This document shows positions 23,421 through 34,319 of a DNA stretch of 64,000 nucleotides, piece by piece (position 1 is the first letter of the stretch; each line of letters starts with the position of its first letter). The DNA is from Ctena decussata (taxonomy: Eukaryota > Mollusca > Bivalvia > Lucinida > Lucinidae): positions 1,436,001 through 1,500,000 of the forward strand of contig OZ022501.1 of the NCBI GenBank assembly GCA_963989385.1. The letters are read 5' to 3'. A model generated the notes under the pieces. It did not search any database, was not told where the DNA came from, and saw nothing but the letters and a program-made list of their open reading frames with translations. Made by a program: the position numbers and the translations under genes.

Positions 23421-25835
23421 ATGGCAGAAAAGAGACCAGCTGGTGACTTTAAGGAGGTTATCGATGAATATTTGGAGCGGGGTCAAGTGTACAAGCCGGC
23501 GGAAAAATTCATAAGTGAATTAGTTTTGTGCCGAAGGTACCTTGGTGGCGGTGAAAAAACCAAAGGTTTACTCGAAGTTGTGCTAAGAATGGTCAATCTG
23601 GCCAAGGAGAGACTGGCTAGTGCAACCAACAAGAAAACCTGGAAATGTTGGCTTAAGGAAGCAGCCAGAGCTCTAGACACATACCAGATTGTTGACAGGC
23701 AGTGGATTTGCCAGAATGTCCATGATCTTCCAAAGCCCCAAGTCCTTAAGGAACAAGCCTACGACCCGATGGCTGGTAAACGAGACATCCGTTATTACCC
23801 TAGTGCTACGGCGTCAGGATCCAAAGACAAGGAAGATGTTCTGGATGTGGAACTAAGTAAGAAAGAGGAGGATGCCCTACTTCGGAGCTCCCCGGAGAGA
23901 AAGACTCCATCTCCATCCTTATTTCCATCTCCAAGAAGATCTCCAAGGCTTGAGAAGAAAGCTTCTCTGGCACAAGCTAGGACACAATCATCTGCGGCTT
24001 CAAGTCTCGATATTGTTGTCCAAGCTCCAAGTTCACAGTCAAGAGCATCAAACAGAGAGAGGACTTCTAGTCTTTCACGAAGGCCACCAACGCCGGCATT
24101 CTTTGTACCTGTATTCAGGGCCTCTAGCTCGGGTACGGGATCACACAGACCCCAGTCTCCAAGTCAAAGATCAAGTCAGGATAAAAGAAGGAAACTAGCT
24201 GATCCCTGGGCTTCTAGCTCGGACAGCCAATCTATGAATAAAAAGGACAAAGCCAGGACTCGCCCTCAGTCCCAGGTAGCTTCTAGTTTGGGACTGGAAC
24301 CTTCCAAAACACCAGAGCGTAAGGTTACACTAGGGCGAGGGATGACAATTGAGTATACATCAGGGGCTACAGCTACACCTGGAAAGCAGATAGCTGAGCT
24401 CCCAGTGATTTCCACTTCCACTCAGAAGAAACAGAAAGTGGAAGATATTCTTGCGCAGGTGAAGGAGGTAAGAGAGGAAAAGGATAAAGAAAAAACACAA
24501 GGAAAGTCCAGGGCGAGATATCACTCCTGCTGGGTTCCAGGATGTGAATCTCAAAGGTATCTTAAAGCCCATGCCTACAAGGAGCATATCCCTGGAATCT
24601 TCACGGAAACTCTCCCTGCCAGTGATCCTGAAGTCCTCAAGGGAAGAAAAAATGCCTTATCACAAGCCGCAAGATGGTTGCTCAGTCGCCCTGCTACACT
24701 GGATGAATTGTTGCATTTTGTCAACATCCATCGATTGTTATCCGCAACAGACAATTCCAGTATTTCGGAGGTGCAGCATAAAGCTATGGTGGAATTCTGT
24801 ACTTTTCTTCAAAGTCCAGTGCCCCATGAGTTTACACTGGTGCCCGCCAATTCTCCAGGAGTTCTAATCCATTGGAAAGCAGTTCTTCTAATGTCTGCCA
24901 GTTTGGAGGATGAGGAGAGACAGTATTGGAAGGACAGTTTTCCCCAGCCGGAGGAGACAACTGAAGAAACCGAAGGTGATCTAGGACCAGCGGAGGAAGT
25001 TCTTCCAGTGGCCTTCGATAGCCATTTTCATCTGGATAGGTCACTTAAGGAATTAGGGCTACCAGTACATGGGTCTCTAAAAGATGTTCTAACAGCCGTC
25101 CATGTAAATCAGGATGAATGAGTCAAGCTTGTTGGCTCCGTTGCAGTGTTTTGTGACCCGCAGACTTACCCATCTGGTAAGAGTCTTCTAGACCTACCAG
25201 AGGATATGTCTGTTGCTGTTGAAATCCATCCAAGACACGCCCATGGCAACCAGAAGTTCATAGAGGATTCTTTGCGAAGCCTTACAGCAATCTTGATGAA
25301 TCCTCGAGTCAAGGCATTGGGGGAGATCGGCTTGGATCATACAGAACCGATGAAACATTGGCATCTCCAAGTGGATCTTCTTCACAGAGTTCTGCCACTT
25401 CTCCAAGACAAACACACATTGGTGATTCATTGCAGAGGAATGAGGAATGATTGTGGAACAGAGGCCTACCTTCTTTTATTACATGTGTTAAGGAAATATG
25501 TTAGGCCTCAGCACCCCATTCATTTACACTGCTTTGCAGGAAATCATTATGTAGTCCATAGATGGGTAGAAGCATTCCCGAGAACCTACTTCGGATTTAC
25601 CAACATGGTGCAGTCCTTCAGACAAGATCAAGTTGAGGCTCTGAAGAATATCGATGAAAGACGCCTCCTTTTGGAGTCGGATGCACCACATTTTCCAAGT
25701 ATGGGTACTCGCAAGTCATCGCCTGGTCAGTTAATGACAGTCGCCAAGGCCGTGGCACAACATAAAGGAACTTCTGCCACCAATCTTCTGGAAATTACAG
25801 TGGAGAATGCAAGACACCTCTATCGGGAACAGTAA
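23421..25835 (+). pseudogene. C2H2 zinc-finger/TatD-type nuclease, one in-frame TGA
   Basis: A single frame of 805 codons interrupted only by TGA at 25119-25121 (codon 567). The N-terminal ~100 residues are helical, charged and unassigned. Then comes a long Ser/Arg/Pro-rich low-complexity part (about 130-320), one C2H2-like finger (CWVPGC..H..H, about 368-390), and a TatD metal-dependent hydrolase domain. The TatD metal ligands are HFH at ~535, GEIGLD at ~634, VIHC at ~668, LHCF at ~702 and ESDAP at ~752. The TGA splits HFH from the rest. TatD enzymes are Mg-dependent DNases. The single lesion contrasts with about nine lesions in the neighbouring pol. The ORF is intronless and lies between pol and a polypurine tract, so it looks like an accessory retroelement gene. 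Confidence 0.75.
24058..24295 (+). repeat. CT-TCT-AG hairpins inside the TatD ORF
   Basis: Three inverted repeats with apex CT-TCT-AG lie in the Ser-rich coding part: 24058-24077, 24199-24226 (CTG..CAG base) and 24266-24295 (CAGTCCCA paired with TGGGACTG). In frame they encode Ser-Ser pairs. A further one lies at 25174-25200 (CTGGTA paired with TACCAG), just after the internal TGA. Confidence 0.65.
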
Positions 25836-25839
25836 AGAA

Positions 25840-26457
25840 CATGGTGCAGACTTCTAGTCCCCATGTATATTACTCAATAACTCTATCTGGAATAGTAAAG
25901 AACATGGTGCGGACTTCTAGTCCCCATGTAGATTACTCAGTGACTCAGTCTTGAACAGTAAAGAACATGACACAACTGATAGCTTCTTCTGCACGTCAGA
26001 TGTATCCAGAACAGTTCACATCCTATAGTCAGCTATGATACAACTGATAGCTTCTCCTGCACGTCAGATGTATATTGGTGACTGATAGAGAAAATGGCTT
26101 GTCCAACTATCCTGCCTGATCATGACACAAGTGAACCTTCTGTTCACTAAATTTTATGGACTTCTAGTTCATCCAGCATCGTGGGCTTCTAGCTCACCAG
26201 TAATCACAGACTTCTAGTTTGTGATAACCCAAGATCCCTGGACTTCTAGTTCGGGATAGTAATTTAAGATCCCTGGACTTCTAGTTCGGGATAGCAATTC
26301 AAGATCCCTGGACTTCTAGTTCGGGATAGCAATTCAAGATTTCTGGACTTCTAGTTCGGAAATGATCATCGCTTAACCAGCCTCAGATTTCTGGACTTCT
26401 AGTTCGGAAATAGTCACCGTCCAGCCAGCTCCAGATTTCTGGTCTTCTAGATCAGAA
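25840..26457 (+). repeat. Array of ~12 covarying hairpins with apex CT-TCT-AG
   Basis: Between the TatD stop and the polypurine tract lie hairpins at 25840-25865, 25903-25927, 26130-26148, 26156-26172, 26181-26197, 26203-26225, 26234-26257, 26269-26292, 26304-26327, 26339-26363, 26387-26411 and 26437-26457. Nearly all share loop TCT closed by CT/AG. The stems differ but remain paired: ATCACA/TGTGAT, ATCCC/GGGAT, ATTTC/GAAAT, GTGGG/CTCAC, TTCTGG/TCAGAA. The base next to the apex covaries (ACT/AGT, GCT/AGC, TCT/AGA). Some units (26234-26363) are tandem ~35-bp repeats; others are independent. Pairing that is kept while sequence changes indicates a selected structure, in RNA or in single-stranded DNA. 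Confidence 0.8.
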
Positions 26458-26543
26458 CCAGCGCCCGGCCAGTTCCAGAAAAAAACTTGTAGTCTCTCTT
26501 CAAGACGCAACTTCCTTCCAGTGATGGCTTAGACTTTCAAGAT

Positions 26544-26557
26544 AAAGCGGGGAGGAG
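26544..26557 (+). promoter_or_regulatory. Polypurine tract of an LTR retroelement
   Basis: The run AAAGCGGGGAGGAG is directly followed by TGTTGTGACG, a TG start of the kind that opens gypsy-type LTRs. In such elements it primes plus-strand DNA synthesis. It defines the orientation (same as pol and TatD) and implies that both ORFs belong to one element. Confidence 0.65.
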
Positions 26558-27200
26558 TGTTGTGACGAGAGCCCTTATTCACCGACGGCCGGATTGGTCC
26601 CATGGTTTACCTCGCCGGGAAGTAGGGAGACCTCAAGCTGAGCTGACGCATGCGCAGAGCAGACAAGCTGGTGCGGTGAAGGCGACATCTTGGAAAAGTG
26701 AAAAGGTAAACCCTCCCGTCCTCTTCCTGGCCCGTTTATGGTATTATTTTGCGGGGTTGGGCGAAATTAACCAGTAAATACATTACTAAATTTCTAAGCT
26801 AACGATCATGTCGCTGTCAGATTTGACATGCCGATAGGCCTACTTTGACTCAATGACTGTCTGAATACTTAAGAATTACTCTTAATGTAGCTGAATTTAT
26901 TTTGGCAGTCTCAGGCTGTCCACAAAATTACATTTCCCTGAGCAGAAGTATGATAGCTGTAATGCCCTGTTCATTTGCAAATCAAGCTACCTCATGGCTG
27001 GGGGGAGGGGTGGGGATACTTTGACTTTTTGCCCTGCACGATGCCTGGCACTGTTGGGACAAATGTCTGATTAAATCCCAGTTTAAAGCCCCCGCCCCGT
27101 GCCTATGTTCAACAGTTGAGGTCGCTATCATTGCCCCAGCTATTTCGACAGCCAATCAAAATCCCCACACATGCACTGCTCAAGGGACCATGCTTCAGGT
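26558..27200 (+). mobile_element. Probable 3' LTR, right end not located
   Basis: Starts TGTTGTGACGAGAGCCC at the polypurine tract and is GC-richer than the surroundings at first. No second LTR exists in the window for comparison, so the right end (given only roughly) cannot be fixed. No gene is seen here. Confidence 0.45.
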
Positions 27201-27641
27201 AAACCACAGTATTTATGTCCCTCTATCCCTGAAGATTCAGGGTTGCTACGGCCCTTTTTCCAACGGGTTGTTTCAGCCTGATTTCGGGCGGGTTGTTCAG
27301 CCCGATTTTAGTATTTAAAGCCGGTTCGTGTTAGTCTGAGTTTAGGGATAAGTCAATTTAGACTTATTTATGATCTGGGGAAATGGGTAAGAATAAAAAT
27401 CAGAATTGTTTACTCATTCAACAATAACATCACATTTTCTTAAGGCTAAATGTCGACGTTTTTATGCAATAATTGTGGAATAGATATAAGCGAGCTCGGA
27501 GTTCCGCACTGCGCATGTGCAAACTCAGATTTTGCTCTTGGAGGTCAAAGGTCACCGATGCCAAAAACCATATACGCACAGCGCAATCTTACATTACTGC
27601 CGCAACAAACGGACCAAAGCATAGCTGAAAAAATTCCCGAC

Positions 27642-27712
27642 CTTTCAGTGTGCTGGGACTCAAACCCTGAACTCCCGGGTGATAGTCCAATGCTCTAACC
27701 ACTGAGCCAAAG
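27642..27712 (-). repeat. tRNA-like SINE head or pseudo-tRNA
   Basis: The minus strand reads TGGCTCAGTGGTTAGAGC (A box) and AGGGTTTGAGTCCC (B-box-like) at tRNA spacing. The stems are imperfect and no acceptor stem closes. The flanks 27200-27640 and 27720-28940 contain no recognisable gene. Confidence 0.5.
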
Positions 27713-28941
27713 AGTTAACTCCCTGACGCAGTTGTCAGAGATTGAATATATACGAAGCTATGCGCATATCTACTATTGTAGATAGTGGAAGGTAAGAGAG
27801 TTGGCCCGTAACAGTAACACACCAACATATTGACTAATATTTCAATTTTCAAATTCCCTGTCTATTCTATCTTGCTTAAATAACACGACTATCCATTTTC
27901 CCTGAATTGAAAACAATTTTCAATCATATCAACGATTTTTAATCATGAAAAAGCAGTTTTATATTGACTGACCAGGTAAATGTACTGATGACCTATCAGA
28001 TTTTTCCACACTTGACCCCTGACCTTTGTGCTCCAGGCCAACCGGAAACTCGGAACTCCAAACTTGCTTATTTCCGTCATATGACAAATCTTAGCATCTT
28101 GCATAAATTTGTGTTTCTGTATTACCGTAAATACAGTAAGTTTTGATACGCCTGAAATTATTGTAATTGTCCTAATATTTGAATGGTTTAGCCCAACGTG
28201 GTAATTGTTTAGAAGTTTATGCGATCCCTTATGATATTGCGTGAATCCAGTTTACTAATTGCTTACGTCTTCATGCATTCCATTATCAAATTTTGTCAGT
28301 AATCAATCAACGCTCAGTTCTGCAGTAGAATTGGATGCAAATAAACGCAGTATTGAAACAAGAATATCTTTAAAAAAAGATAACTGGCTTTAGATTTAAT
28401 AGAAGTGTGTATTGTAATATATATGAGTCCAGTACATGTAAGATATCAAATGTGCTGATCAGATTGTACGGATGCGCATGTTGATATGCATATTTGTTGT
28501 TGGTGTTGGGGTTTCGATTTCGGAAATGCTGTTGAATTTTTGATTGGGGTCTGTCTGTGTTGCACATTACAATGAGGATTGGTTGGCTGACTGCCCCACA
28601 TATAACGTTAAAAGTGTTGCAGTTCCAACACAACATCAACAACTAAGCCAGCAAAAATTACTTAATTTCGTCTTTGATTTCTGTGTCAGGTTATCTTGTT
28701 GGTTTTATATTTAACATGAGCGACATAACAGGTGAAATGTGTTTTTGACAAAAAAGCGATTTGGACTGAAATATCTCAATTCATCACGACACGGTTTATA
28801 GGCCAACAGTCAAATGAAACTGAAAGGAGAAACAGAAAGCGAAAGTAAGTTACTTACATAAAAATCCCGGGTATATATATATTGGCCAATGAAATACTTA
28901 AAATGTAGGTCAATACTTAAGGTTATACAGCTATTAAAAGC

Positions 28942-28942
<1 letters not shown>

Positions 28943-28977
<35 letters not shown>
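28943..28977 (+). repeat. 35-nt A homopolymer
   Basis: An uninterrupted A run directly abutting the 5' end of the pearl-like element. Length may be affected by sequencing or assembly. Confidence 0.9.
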
Positions 28978-28979
<2 letters not shown>

Positions 28980-30321
28980 AGAAAATCGTGTCTGTAAGAC
29001 ACTAATGATGCCCCCGTGCAGCGCCTGTCACAGGACATGTGTACATCCCTAAAGGACCTTTCAAGCACAAATGCTATTTACAAAGAATCCACTGAAAACA
29101 TTTCACAAACTTTATACCCTACAGTGCAAAATGCAGCCCAAAATGACTAAGTTTAAAAGGCCATAATTCCTTCAGAATTATTTTTTTCCTATCATAACCA
29201 ACATGCACATCTTCACTGTGTCCACAACAAGTCTCTAATGTCTGAAAAACAGCCAATGAAAATTGTGGGAGGAGTTGATAACACAAAGTACTTACCCTAC
29301 AATGCAAACATATGCCTAAAATGACTAAGTTCAAAAGGCTATAATTCTGTCAAAATTAATTCTAGCTCCAACAAAAACCCACATGCACATCTCCAATATG
29401 TCCATAGTGTGTATGCAAAGTTTGGAAAAGATCGATTGAAAACTAAGGGAGAAGTTGATTACACAAACTCCTCACCCTACAAATGTAAAAATTTGCCTAA
29501 AATGACTAAGATCAAAAGGCCGTAATTCTGTCAAAAGCAATTCTAGTTCCAACAAAAACCCACATGCACATCTTCAATATGTCCACAACATGTATGCAAA
29601 GTTTGAAAAAGATCGATTGAAAACTAAGGGAGGAGTTGATTACACAAACTACATACCCTACAATGCAAAAATTTGCCTAAAATGACTAAGTTCAAAAGGC
29701 CGTAATTCTGTCAAAATTAATTCTAGCTCCAACAAAAACCCACATGCACATCTTCAATATATCTACAACATGTATGCAAGGTTTGAAAAAGATCCATTGA
29801 AAACTGTGGGAGGAGTTGATTACACAAACTACATACCCTACAATGCAAAAATTGGCCTAAAATGACTAAGTTCAAAAGGCCGTAATTCTGTCAAAATTAA
29901 TTCTAGCTCCACCAAAAACCCACATGCACATCTTCAATATGTCCACAACATGTATGCGAAGTTTGAAAAAGATCCACTGAAAACTGTGGGAGGAGTTGAT
30001 TACACAAACTCTATACCGAAAAGTGTGACGAACGGACGGTCAGACAGAGCAAAAATTTGCCTAAAATGACTAAGTTCAAAAGGCCGTTATTCTGTCAAAA
30101 TTAATTCTAGCTCCACCAAAAACCCACATGCACATCTTCAATATGTCCACAACATGTATGCGAAGTTTGAAGAAGATCCACTGAAAACTGTGGGAGAAGT
30201 TGATTACACAAACTCTATACCGTAAAGTGTGACGAACGGACGGACAGACAGACGGACGGATGGACGGACGGACAGACAGGAGCAAATCTTAATGCCCCCT
30301 GACTATCGTCACGGGGGCATA
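28978..30321 (+). repeat. Pearl/HINE-like element with six ~180-bp core units
   Basis: The 5' end is CTAGAAAATCGTG followed by ATGCCCCCGTG (29006-29017). Core units restart at AATGACTAAG near 29142, 29317, 29501, 29681, 29861 and 30064, with an exact 180-bp spacing in the middle. The 3' end is a (GACG)n microsatellite (30229-30280) and a hairpin ATGCCCCC/GGGGGCAT (30292-30320) that also complements the 5' end. Short frames in it are repeat artefacts. This is the most complete example of the class here. Confidence 0.8.
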
Positions 30322-31087
30322 AAAAAACTTTCACACAGGTGGTTGTGCACATTATGTTAATTTTTACCCTGGACAGTCAAATCTCTCTAAAGGAGCATAT
30401 ATTAAAAAAGGAAGTGCATATATTAAAAAAGGAAGTGGAATCAAAAAGACTGGCAGTAAGAATCTCTTCAATTTTTTCCATTGATATGGGATGGCACTCA
30501 CACAGGGAAGAATTTGCTAAGAATTCTGGTTCTGAACAATTTTGAATCCAACTAATCTTTGTCAGAAACAAGTTTTTAATGCAAGTGTAAGTGATAGTGA
30601 TAATTTCATTACAGGAGAATCAACATGGGATTGCAACATTACCTGTGATTACCTGTCGACATCATCGTTGAGCTTCAAGCTTATTGCGATGCAATTCGAA
30701 CATCATCAACAAAGAAATACCACTAAACGTTAGCTGTATGTGCATGTAAGCATTGTATTTAAGATCAGTGTTTCATAAACATACAGCTGGTGTTGAAATT
30801 ATGCTGCAAATATTCAACAGATTTCAACCCAAAGAAAATTTTGAAGTAGCATCTGGAAACAAAGAAGTCAAGGTCACATTGAAACTTTGACTTTTCATGT
30901 TAAATTATTGCGTTAAAGTTTTTGAGATATCTCTATATGATTCAAATTCTTTGTTGGGTTGGATTGATGTTTTGCATGATGAAAGATGTTGGTCCAAAGT
31001 TTAATTCTGTACACCCCATCCATGCCAGTGACCTAGAGGTCAAGGTCACAGACTTTGATTGTCATGTCAAGTTTTCTATTAATTTTT

Positions 31088-31885
31088 AGCTCACCTGACC
31101 CGAAGGGCCATAGTGAGCTATTGTCATACAAATGCTTCAGGCGTGCATCGTGCGTCGTCCCGTGCGTCGTCCGTCAACACCACAAAATTTCAAAATCTTC
31201 TTCTGTAAAACTACTGTTCCCATGGTTCTCAAATTTCACAGGGAGCATGACCTGACTCCAGGGTCTCAGAATTGTAAAATTGGGTCAGGTTGAAAATCCA
31301 AGATGGCTGCCATTACTAAAAATAGCAAAAACATTAAAATCAACTTCTTCTCCAGAACCACTGGGTATATTTGTCTGAATTTTGGCATGGAACATCAGTG
31401 AAACTTTGGTATTCAAAATTATGAAAATGAAAAAAATCTGTAGAATTAACAAATACAGGTCCTTTAAGTTGGCCTCTATTACTTAGAATAGCAAAATGTG
31501 AAAATTTGAAAATTGCAATGGAACTGGACCAATTTTGTGTCAAAATGGTCCTTGCATGAAGAGTTTTCTTTGATTTTTTGCATTTTGGCATTCCAAGATG
31601 GCGGCCATCTGCAATTGCTAAAAATAGCACAAAACATGAAACTGACAATATATCAGTAACCCCTGAATGGATTTTTATGAAATTTGTGGCAAAAATATCC
31701 TTGCATTGAGGCATTTCAAAAGTAAATATATAAAGACCAGGCAATTTGGCCTCTGTTATAAAAAGTAGCAAAATGTGAAAATGAGAAAATCTCAGTGGAA
31801 TTAGACCAATTTTGTTTCAGAATGGTCCCGTTGCAAAATAGCCAGGTGAGCGATATCAGGCCCATTTGGGCCTCTTGTTTAATAT
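31088..31885. repeat. Dispersed element with AGCTCACCTG / CAGGTGAGC ends
   Basis: The left end is TTAGCTCACCTGACCCGAAG. The right end contains CCAGGTGAGCGA and stops in GGGCCTCTTGTTT. The inside is a diverged ~150-200-bp repeat (gaaaatc..aagatggc.gccat). This class is widespread in molluscs to my knowledge. Noncoding. 30330-31087 holds short diverged repeats and no gene. Confidence 0.6.
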
Positions 31886-32239
31886 AATATACCACCCAAC
31901 CCTCTTGTTCAGTTTGGTTTATATGTCAAATGTTTTATTCTGTACCACCCCAACCCATGCCCTTGTTGTGTATTAAGTTTAAAGTTTAGTGTCATAAGGT
32001 GGTGGCACTGGCCGGGTTTATACCTGAGCCCCTGCTCACTTGCTCTAGTTTTGCAATGGATGGATGATACGATAGTCATACAGCTAAACTCATTTTACCA
32101 AGGAGAAGGTACATACATACAGATATACACATTTGCTGAATAAAATTTTACATTTTTTTTTTCAAAAATTTTTGCTTCACAGGCCTGAACTATAGCCAAC
32201 TTAGGGCATAAAATTACAATAAAGTATATTTCATAAAAC

Positions 32240-32365
32240 AAAAAATATAGTGAGTGAGTGAACTCGGGTTTAACGTCCCACCAACAACAAGGTCATACGG
32301 AGATGGGACCTCGGTTAAAAGTCTCATCCGAAAGACCGGAGAAGCGGGGGATCGATCTTGCGACC
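32240..32365 (-). repeat. SINE-like element with (TCAC)n tail
   Basis: On the minus strand it has a B-box-like GATCGATCCCC, then a ~90-bp body ending GTTAAACCCGAGTTCACTCACTCAC, a tetranucleotide tail typical of SINE/LINE 3' ends. 31890-32240 and 32370-33500 contain only weak repeat remnants and no gene. Confidence 0.5.
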
Positions 32366-33984
32366 CCTGGAACAAAAAATGTAGCAAATCTGGAAGAATG
32401 GTAGGCAACAATCGAAATAATGAAAACAATACCTGCGTATCTGTATCATAATGTGGTTGCAAGACCTAATATTGACATTTTTACTGGCTCATGACTTTGC
32501 TTGTTTGCATATAAAATTTGAACTTATCTTTTTTTTTATTTATGATTAGCTTACACCAGAACAATTTTAATGAACTTGCATCCAGGATTGCAGATGAGAA
32601 AAGTCAACAGTTAGTTAGGGATAACAGAAGTGTTTCTCATGATGAAGTTTGTTGGTATATATAGTTTTTGTTAACTTGACATCAAAGTTTTGCATTAAAC
32701 CTTTATGATTGCTCACAACTCTGTAACTACAGCGACACACCAGATTCTTTTCATATTTGATCCCTGATATCTTTGTAGCATATAGATGTAATACATTAGA
32801 TGTGAATAATGTATGACCATAAGTCAGGGCAACATGGTGGGGTCAGAGGTAAATAAATATGACAGGCATTTTCTTTTGTTCGAAGTATTGCGTTAAACCT
32901 TTTTGATTACTCATATCTCAGTAATTTTATTGCAGATTTTTCTTCTGCATTTGGTTTATGTTATCTCTGTAGCATACCTTTTGATATGGACTGCCTAAGC
33001 CCCTAGGTCAGGCTGATGGGTGGGGCCAGGCATCAGGTACCGGGACAATTGGTGTTTGTTGTATTTTTTTTGCTTATAGTTCTAATATACATGTACTTGA
33101 ATGAAACATAATCATGCACGACTAGGTTTATTTCATACTTGTTTACACCATATGGATGCTGCTGCTGATCTAAGGTCAAGATCACAGACACAGAATAATT
33201 TTGTACATGTATATAAAATTTGCATTAAAATTTTGTGTTAAAAGTCTGCTTCATTAGGCGATGAAAATGATCAGGGTATACGCGAGACTGTGCTCACTTG
33301 CTCCAGTTTGAAAACCTTTCAGTTCAGTGTTGCAGTGGTAATATTGGTTGGTTGCATTTTAGGTAGCACCTATTTCATATTAGAACCTGTTGACGTTGCT
33401 GTGCGACGTTGATACACCGGAAATTGGAGACCGTAATGGAGTCTGAACACAAGCTTGCACACCTGGCATTTTTTTCAAAATGGCTCATAGCCTAGATGTT
33501 TAGCGGCATTGAAATATGTTTCATAGCATAGAACTTCAAGCGCCTGTGCTTCTAGTGACGAAAGTCTGTGAAAGATAAAAAGGCCGAGAGGCTGACATAT
33601 ATTATAGAGAAAATGTATATTCAAGGACAGAAAAATATGTCACATGACGTAAAACGCTGCGTCGAAGGTTATTTTTGTCTCTCAAAATCTATCATCCTAT
33701 GCACAACATTAGATAACTCACCACCTGGCACATGACGTCGAAATGACGTCGCATTGACAACAATGCGACGTCATCACGTCGCACCGACGTCATCACGTCG
33801 ACGTCATGAGCCTGCTGAATCAAAGCACGAAGCCATGCACAAACAACATGCTCCTTGTTTAACTATGGATTTTGCTCCATTCGAACTCGGCCTCCAAATT
33901 TCATGTCTACAGCTTTCCACGCAAGAGCGTCATATCAAAGTCGACACGCTGACATATCAGCGTAGTTGCGTTGACGCTGATACC

Positions 33985-34204
33985 ACGGTGATAATACCAA
34001 TTTCCCTATCTGTGCTTTCGACTGAGCCAGTAAATTGCCATACATGCAAAAGTGGCTGTCGACCGAGACAATCGACAGCAGAATTAACAAACGTATCATT
34101 TACCGTTATCGGTAATGCTTACGACTAAATTCTCGGTCGACAGCCATTTTGTATAGTATTGTCTCGGTCGACAGCATAGGTAGCGAAATCGGTATTACCA
34201 CCGT
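33985..34204. mobile_element. 220-bp MITE specific to copy A intron 2
   Basis: Termini ACGGTGATAATACCAATTTC and an inverted partner reading ACGGTGGTAATACCGATTTC. The subterminal GTCTCGGTCGACAGC is repeated in both orientations. Copy B (57400-57410) is uninterrupted at this point. The TSD is unclear (GATAC/GAAAC). Confidence 0.75.
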
Positions 34205-34319
34205 GAAACATGGCTACTTCCACATTTTATGTCCGTTCGGACAAAACTGTGGAGAACTGGTGGCTGAGCGATTACATAGATATGTTTTCTTATCATTGTA
34301 AAAAATGATATATTCTCAC

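Larger units (their letters stand above)
15365..33548. mobile_element. 18.2-kb insertion with 19-21-bp inverted ends and CTTCTAG duplication
   Basis: Ends are CACAGGCGCTTGAAGTTCT (15365-15383) and its exact reverse complement (33530-33548). CTTCTAG flanks both sides (15358-15364 and 33549-33555), while copy B has one CTTCTAG at the same intron position (57006-57012). The inverted ends can also be extended by AG outward, leaving TCT as a 3-bp duplication. The cargo is gypsy pol, a TatD ORF, a hairpin array, a polypurine tract and LTR start, then mixed repeats to the right end. The left end lies directly on pol coding sequence and no 5' LTR, gag or protease is seen, which is unusual for a DNA transposon. 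Confidence 0.7.

Noticed and set aside
25119..25121. TGA as selenocysteine
   Set aside because: TatD enzymes have no Cys/Sec position here and no SECIS-like element with the required non-Watson-Crick quartet was recognised downstream.
25840..26457. CRISPR array
   Set aside because: Eukaryotic context. The repeats vary with pairing kept, have no constant spacer length, and no cas gene is near.
29119..30285. Minus-strand frames of ~70 codons
   Set aside because: They fall in the 180-bp pearl-like core repeat and recur with the repeat.
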